NCBI GenBank assembly: GCA_013139625.1
Contig: WTAK01000016.1
Span: 1 to 10,148 of the forward strand
Source of the DNA: Candidatus Delongbacteria bacterium
Lineage (GTDB): Bacteria > UBA4055
Length of the DNA: 10,148 nt
Reading direction: 5' to 3'
Position numbers and translations under genes: made by a program. Below the pieces are notes generated by a model. The model saw only the letters and a list, made by a program, of their open reading frames with translations, ran no database searches and was not told the DNA's origin. Below, piece after piece: positions 6,593-10,148 of the stretch (positions are counted from its first letter, which is position 1; each line of letters starts with the position of its first letter).

Positions 6593-7911
6593 TTGATAAA
6601 CTTCAAAAAATAATGAAAATTCCTGAATTAAGGAAAAAGATTCTTTTTACTTTAGGTATCCTATTTATCTGTAGAGTTGGAGCTCATATACCTTTACCTG
6701 GTATTAATCTAGGTGCATTGAGCTACTTTTTCGAACAAGCTCAAAATTCTCTGTTCGGTATGTTTGATATGTTTACAGGAGGTGCATTCAAAAAAGCTGC
6801 AATTTTTGCTTTAGGCATCATGCCTTATATCTCAGCATCAATTATAATACAGCTTTTGGGATCGGTATTTCCAACGATATCTAAAATGCAAAGAGACGAA
6901 GATGGTAGAAGAAAGATTACTCAGTACACAAGATATGCAACTGTGTTTTTAGCTGCTGCTCAAGGTTGGGGAGTTGCTAAATTTCTGGTTAGTATGAATT
7001 CTGATAAAATGCTTGTTGTGCCGAATCCATCAATGGGTTTTTATTTGATGACGATGTTAACTTTAGCAACAGGAACAATATTGTTAATGTGGTTAGGTGA
7101 GCAGATCACAAACAAAGGTATTGGTAGTGGAATATCCCTAATAATTACTTTGGGTATTTTAGCAAGATTTCCAATGGCTGTTATTGAAGAATTTGTTCAG
7201 CTGCAAAACGGAAACAGAGAAATCGTGGTAGAATTAATATTGTGGGTAGGAATGCTTGGAGCTATTTCTGCGGTTGTTCTTCTAACTCAAGCAATTAGAA
7301 AAATTAGTGTTCATTACGCTAAGAGACAGGTTGCAGGAAGATCATCAGCAAATCAAGTATCTCATATTCCTTTGAAGCTGAATATGGCAGGTGTAATGCC
7401 TATTATATTTGCTCAATCGATAATGTTCTTTCCTAATACTTTCGCTCAATTCTTACCTGAAGAATCTATTGCAAGAGAATGGATCATAAGATTATTTGAT
7501 TATAGCTCATATTCATATATGGGAATATATATGCTTGTAATCATTTTCTTTACGTATTTCTATACTGCGATAACTTTCAATCCGGATGATGTTGCAAACA
7601 ATTTAAAGCAAAGCGGTGGATTTATACCGGGGATTAAGCCAGGAAAGAATACAGCTGATTACATTGATGATGTTGTTTCAAAGATATCTTTACCGGGATC
7701 AATATTTTTAGGTATTATAGCAATTATGCCTAATATCGTGATGAAGATATATCCTGCTGTTTCATATAATCTTGCTGCTTTTTTCGGTGGAACAAGCTTG
7801 ATCATTTTGGTAGGTGTTGGCCTTGATACACTTCAACAAATTGAATCATTCCTACTGATGCATCATTATGATGGTTTCTTAAAAACCGGAAAGTTAAAGG
7901 GTAGAAGATAA
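6589..7911 (+). CDS. secY: Protein translocase channel subunit SecY
   Basis: SecY is the channel of the SecYEG translocon in the inner membrane; it works with SecA and the ribosome to export and insert proteins. The 440-residue product shows ten likely membrane segments, around residues 18-36, 70-96, 114-134, 151-170, 178-198, 213-233, 267-285, 313-331, 369-386 and 394-412. The plug region lies near 58-70 ([10 protein letters not shown]). Family motifs are [17 protein letters not shown] (74-90), the cytoplasmic loop with YAKRQVAGR (243-251), [14 protein letters not shown] (265-278), [10 protein letters not shown] (343-352) and the C-terminal [15 protein letters not shown] (426-440). Lys350 stands where E. 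coli has the functionally important Arg357. It overlaps rplO by 4 nt and abuts adk. Confidence 0.98.
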   Translation: MIDKLQKIMKIPELRKKILFTLGILFICRVGAHIPLPGINLGALSYFFEQAQNSLFGMFDMFTGGAFKKAAIFALGIMPYISASIIIQLLGSVFPTISKMQRDEDGRRKITQYTRYATVFLAAAQGWGVAKFLVSMNSDKMLVVPNPSMGFYLMTMLTLATGTILLMWLGEQITNKGIGSGISLIITLGILARFPMAVIEEFVQLQNGNREIVVELILWVGMLGAISAVVLLTQAIRKISVHYAKRQVAGRSSANQVSHIPLKLNMAGVMPIIFAQSIMFFPNTFAQFLPEESIAREWIIRLFDYSSYSYMGIYMLVIIFFTYFYTAITFNPDDVANNLKQSGGFIPGIKPGKNTADYIDDVVSKISLPGSIFLGIIAIMPNIVMKIYPAVSYNLAAFFGGTSLIILVGVGLDTLQQIESFLLMHHYDGFLKTGKLKGRR

Positions 7912-8565
7912 ATGAACATTTTATTACTGGGAGCTCCAGGTAGCGGAAAAGGAAGTCAGGCTGAATTACTTGAAAAAGAGTATGGTATTGTTCAAGTATC
8001 AACAGGTGATCTTCTCAGAGATGCTGTTAGTAATAATACCGATTTAGGGGCAATAGCTAAGATTTATATGGATAAGGGAGAATTAGTGCCTAACGATCTT
8101 GTACTAGAATTACTATCAGATAGATTGAAAAATCGTGATTGTGATAATGGTGTAATATTCGATGGTTTCCCAAGAAACATTGAGCAAACAGAATTATTAG
8201 AAGATCTACTTGTAGAACGAGAAAGAGAATTAGATATAGTAGTAAACATAGAAGTTCCATTTGATTTGATCATCACAAGATTGAACTCAAGGAGAGTTTG
8301 TAGCGGCTGTGGAAAAGGTTACAATACAATTACGAGCCCTCCTAAAGGTGAAAATTGCGAAAGTTGCGGTGGAGAGATAATCATCAGAGATGACGATAGA
8401 GAAGATGTTGTTAAAAATAGATTAGATGTTTACGACAAGAACACCAAACCTTTAATTGCTCACTATTCACAAAAGGGAATAATGATAAATATGAACGGTG
8501 TTGGTAAAATTGCTGAAATATACGAAGAACTAACTCAATACATAAAAGAAAAGAAGGTTCAATAA
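7912..8565 (+). CDS. adk: Adenylate kinase, long form with zinc-type LID
   Basis: This enzyme interconverts ATP plus AMP with two ADP in the cytoplasm. The 217 residues correspond to the long bacterial form. The P-loop [10 protein letters not shown] is at 7-16 (Lys13), where the more common form is GAPGAGKGTQ. STGDLLR (30-36) belongs to the AMP-binding part and DGFPRN (84-89) contains the conserved Arg88. The LID domain (about 122-163) has four cysteines, C130, C133, C149 and C152, in a zinc-binding pattern. [11 protein letters not shown] (161-171) carries catalytic arginines. The ATG directly follows the secY TAA with no spacer; AAAGGG at 7896-7901 lies inside secY. The secY-adk arrangement is widespread, but map, often next to it, is absent. 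Confidence 0.98.
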   Translation: MNILLLGAPGSGKGSQAELLEKEYGIVQVSTGDLLRDAVSNNTDLGAIAKIYMDKGELVPNDLVLELLSDRLKNRDCDNGVIFDGFPRNIEQTELLEDLLVERERELDIVVNIEVPFDLIITRLNSRRVCSGCGKGYNTITSPPKGENCESCGGEIIIRDDDREDVVKNRLDVYDKNTKPLIAHYSQKGIMINMNGVGKIAEIYEELTQYIKEKKVQ

Positions 8566-8569
8566 AATT

Positions 8570-8788
8570 ATGGCAAAAGAATCCTCAATAAAAGTAGATG
8601 GTGTGATTAAAGAAGCATTACCAAATGCAACATTTAAAGTAGAACTAGAAAATGGACATGTGATCACTGCGCATGTATCCGGTAAGATGAGAATGTTCTA
8701 TATAAAAATGGTTCCTGGAGATAAAGTAAAAGTTGAAATGTCTCCATATGATCTCACAAAAGGAAGAATTACTTACAGGAACAAATGA
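8570..8788 (+). CDS. infA: Translation initiation factor IF-1
   Basis: IF1 binds the 30S A site during initiation and works with IF2 and IF3 to select the start codon and initiator tRNA. The 72-residue length is exactly that of the family. It is a single S1/OB-fold domain: [20 protein letters not shown] (11-30), AHVSGKMR (34-41), [19 protein letters not shown] (49-67). The segment after the conserved MR, usually KxxIRI, reads MFYIKM. Only 4 nt separate it from adk. The Shine-Dalgarno candidate AAGG at 8554-8557 is weak and distant (12 nt), so coupling to adk translation is plausible. Confidence 0.98.
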   Translation: MAKESSIKVDGVIKEALPNATFKVELENGHVITAHVSGKMRMFYIKMVPGDKVKVEMSPYDLTKGRITYRNK

Positions 8789-8803
8789 TTCGGGAGTATT
8801 AAA

Positions 8804-8917
8804 ATGAAAGTTAGAGCATCTGTAAAAAAAATATGTGAACACTGCAAGATCATTAAAAGACATGGTGTTGTGCGTGTAATCTGTAAAACAAAAAGACATA
8901 AGCAAAGACAAGGCTAA
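8804..8917 (+). CDS. rpmJ: 50S ribosomal protein L36, zinc-binding type
   Basis: L36 is the smallest 50S protein and stabilises 23S rRNA near the factor-binding side. It has 37 residues and begins [19 protein letters not shown]. The zinc ligands C11, C14, C27 and H32 are all present, so this is the zinc-containing form. GGGAG at 8792-8796 is 7 nt before the ATG. The gene is short enough to be missed by length-limited ORF finding. It sits between infA and rpsM, the usual place, and its TAA stop forms part of the rpsM Shine-Dalgarno site. Confidence 0.97.
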   Translation: MKVRASVKKICEHCKIIKRHGVVRVICKTKRHKQRQG

Positions 8918-8922
8918 GGAGG
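8915..8922 (+). promoter_or_regulatory. Shine-Dalgarno site for the TTG start of rpsM
   Basis: TAAGGAGG is an eight-base consensus Shine-Dalgarno sequence. It includes the rpmJ stop codon and ends 6 nt before TTG at 8929. It is among the strongest sites in the window. Confidence 0.92.
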
Positions 8923-8928
8923 GAAAAT

Positions 8929-9300
8929 TTGGCTCGTATAGCTGGTGTAGATCTACCTACAAATAAAAGAGTAGAGATAGGATTAACTTATATCTATGGT
9001 ATAGGGCGTTCAACTTCAAAGGAAATTCTTGATAATTTGAAGATTAGTTATGACAAGAAGATCAAGGATCTGACAGAAGAAGAAGTTGATATTATCAGAA
9101 AGACAATTACCGATGAGTATGTAATTGAAGGTACCTTAAGAACTCAAACAAAATTAGCTATCAAGAGATTGATGGATATTGGTAATTACAGAGGCGTTCG
9201 TCATAGAAAAGGTTTACCTGTAAATGGGCAGAGAACTAAAACTAATGCCCGTACCAGAAAAGGTAAGAAGAAAATGGCTATTAAAAAGAAGAAATTATAG
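8929..9300 (+). CDS. rpsM: 30S ribosomal protein S13, TTG start
   Basis: S13 is in the 30S head, forms intersubunit bridges with L5 and 23S rRNA helix 38, and touches the P-site tRNA through its C-terminal tail. The 123-residue protein begins [19 protein letters not shown], the conserved opening of S13, so TTG at 8929 is certain. A helix-two-turn-helix region holds [14 protein letters not shown] (21-34). The C-terminal half has [20 protein letters not shown] (78-97) and [13 protein letters not shown] (100-112), followed by a very basic tail. It lies only 11 nt after rpmJ, leaving no room for the S4-binding pseudoknot leader known from the E. coli alpha operon. Confidence 0.98.
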   Translation: MARIAGVDLPTNKRVEIGLTYIYGIGRSTSKEILDNLKISYDKKIKDLTEEEVDIIRKTITDEYVIEGTLRTQTKLAIKRLMDIGNYRGVRHRKGLPVNGQRTKTNARTRKGKKKMAIKKKKL

Positions 9301-9312
9301 ACTTTAATTATT

Positions 9313-9330
9313 TTGCTCAAGGGAGGGCAA
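9313..9330 (+). promoter_or_regulatory. Possible hairpin masking the rpsK Shine-Dalgarno site
   Basis: TTGCTC (9313-9318) can pair with GGGCAA (9325-9330), including one G-U pair, around the loop AAGGGA. The stem takes up the last three G of the GGGAGGG ribosome-binding site, directly before the TTG start of rpsK. The pairing is seen in the sequence; any regulatory role is inference, and six pairs could arise by chance. Confidence 0.4.
9321..9327 (+). promoter_or_regulatory. Shine-Dalgarno site for the TTG start of rpsK
   Basis: GGGAGGG contains the GGAGG core (9322-9326), 5 nt before TTG at 9332. No other in-frame ATG or GTG lies nearby, and S11 would lose its N-terminal region if it started later. 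Confidence 0.85.
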
Positions 9331-9331
9331 C

Positions 9332-9721
9332 TTGGCAGTAGCAAAAAAAAGAAAGAAGCTAAAAAAGAAAGAAAAAGTAGAAGCGATAGGCGTTGCGCAC
9401 ATAAAGGCAACTTTTAACAATACGATAATATGCCTATCTGACAGCTACGGAAATATCATAAATTGGTCTAGCGGTGGAAAGTTTACTAAAGGTTCTAAGA
9501 AGAATTCTAGTTTTGTTGCAACTCAAGCTAGTGAACAAATTGCTAAAGAAGCAATTAATCTAGGACTAAAAAAAGTTCACGTTATAGTGAAGGGCCCCGG
9601 CTCAGGAAGAGAATCTTCAATTAGATCTCTTAGTGCAGCAGGATTAGAGATCCTTTCTATAAAAGACATTACACCAGTTCCTCATAATGGTTGTAGACCT
9701 AAGAAAAAAAGAAGAATTTAA
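9332..9721 (+). CDS. rpsK: 30S ribosomal protein S11, TTG start
   Basis: S11 is on the 30S platform near the E site and contacts helices 23, 24 and 45 of 16S rRNA. The protein has 129 residues, the same as E. coli S11. It has a basic N-terminus, then [13 protein letters not shown] (20-32), [15 protein letters not shown] (86-100) and the C-terminal [16 protein letters not shown]. Asn119 in PHNG is the residue converted to isoaspartate in E. coli. Compared with E. coli as I remember it, residues 46-69 are unusual: one residue is missing in the glycine-rich turn, and the TPFAAQ-like stretch reads SSFVATQ. A run of eight A (9343-9350) follows the start. Confidence 0.97.
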   Translation: MAVAKKRKKLKKKEKVEAIGVAHIKATFNNTIICLSDSYGNIINWSSGGKFTKGSKKNSSFVATQASEQIAKEAINLGLKKVHVIVKGPGSGRESSIRSLSAAGLEILSIKDITPVPHNGCRPKKKRRI

Positions 9722-9742
9722 TAAGTATCGGAGAATTGAACA

Positions 9743-10148
9743 ATGGCAAGAAATTTAACTCCTAGGGGAAAGATTACTAGAAAGTATGGAGAAAACATCT
9801 TTGGTAATCCGAAATATGATAAAATTCTTCAGAAGAAACCTTATGCACCGGGACAGCATGGAGCAGATGGAAGAAGAAAGAGATTATCAGAATATGCTTT
9901 ACAGCTAAGAGAAAAGCAGAAAGCGAAATATATTTTTGGATTATTGGAAAAACAATTCAGAAATACTTATGATAAAGCTAAAAAGGATAAGGGAATTACG
10001 GGTGAAAACCTTATCATTAGACTGGAATGTAGACTTGACACACTTGCATACCGCTTAGGGTTTGCTCCTAGTCAAAGAGCAGCGAGACAGCTTGTATCTC
10101 ATAAGCATTTATTGGTTAATGGAATATCAACTAACATACCATCTTTTT
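9743..10148 (+). CDS. rpsD: 30S ribosomal protein S4, N-terminal part (3' end outside window)
   Basis: S4 starts 30S assembly at the 5' domain of 16S rRNA and works with S5 in decoding accuracy; in some bacteria it represses the alpha operon. The visible 135 codons are open to the window edge, out of about 200 in the family. The start ATG has GGAG at 9730-9733, 9 nt upstream. The N-terminus MARNLTPRGKITRKYGENIF has no four-cysteine cluster, so this is the zinc-free type. PYAPGQHGADGRRKRLSEYA (33-52) and LREKQKAKYIFGLLEKQFRN (55-74) follow. The S4 RNA-binding domain begins around residue 97 (RLDTLAYRLGFAPSQRAARQ) and is cut within its VNG loop region. Confidence 0.97.
   Translation, partial: MARNLTPRGKITRKYGENIFGNPKYDKILQKKPYAPGQHGADGRRKRLSEYALQLREKQKAKYIFGLLEKQFRNTYDKAKKDKGITGENLIIRLECRLDTLAYRLGFAPSQRAARQLVSHKHLLVNGISTNIPSF

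Overview
This window is an ordinary but very complete stretch of the bacterial S10-spc-alpha ribosomal protein gene cluster. All 24 genes lie on the + strand, in this order: rplB (3' part), rpsS, rplV, rpsC, rplP, rpmC, rpsQ, rplN, rplX, rplE, rpsN, rpsH, rplF, rplR, rpsE, rpmD, rplO, secY, adk, infA, rpmJ, rpsM, rpsK, rpsD (5' part). I see no tRNA or rRNA gene, mobile element, CRISPR array, credible terminator or gene on the - strand. No gap between genes exceeds 33 nt, and all spacers together come to about 337 nt, so nearly everything is coding. Transcription probably runs through the whole window, with promoters upstream and terminators downstream of it.

Positions 1-2523 hold the end of the S10 operon (L2 to S17). 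Positions 2539-7911 hold the spc operon (L14 to SecY). Positions 7912-8917 hold adk, infA and rpmJ. Positions 8929-10148 hold the start of the alpha operon (S13, S11, S4); rpoA and rplQ would be expected next, beyond the window. The products build both ribosomal subunits. SecY supplies the protein-export channel, adenylate kinase balances adenine nucleotides, and IF1 acts in translation initiation.

The organism is AT-rich (by eye, not counted) and uses AGA heavily for arginine. The S4, L5 and SecY sequences resemble those of the FCB group (Bacteroidetes/Chlorobi and relatives). Three features point away from core Bacteroidetes: Shine-Dalgarno sites are clear before most genes, S14 is the short zinc-binding type, and adk without map sits between secY and infA. 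A deep or candidate FCB-like lineage is my best inference, but Leptospira-like or other placements remain possible.

I do not see a new biological system here. The most interesting observations concern translation initiation. Four genes start with TTG and one with GTG. All four TTG genes encode 30S proteins (S3, S5, S13, S11), and all have strong Shine-Dalgarno sites. A small hairpin can mask the Shine-Dalgarno site of rpsK. Three start sites (rpsQ, rplR, rplP) needed a choice between candidates, and the 37-residue L36 gene is easily missed because of its size.
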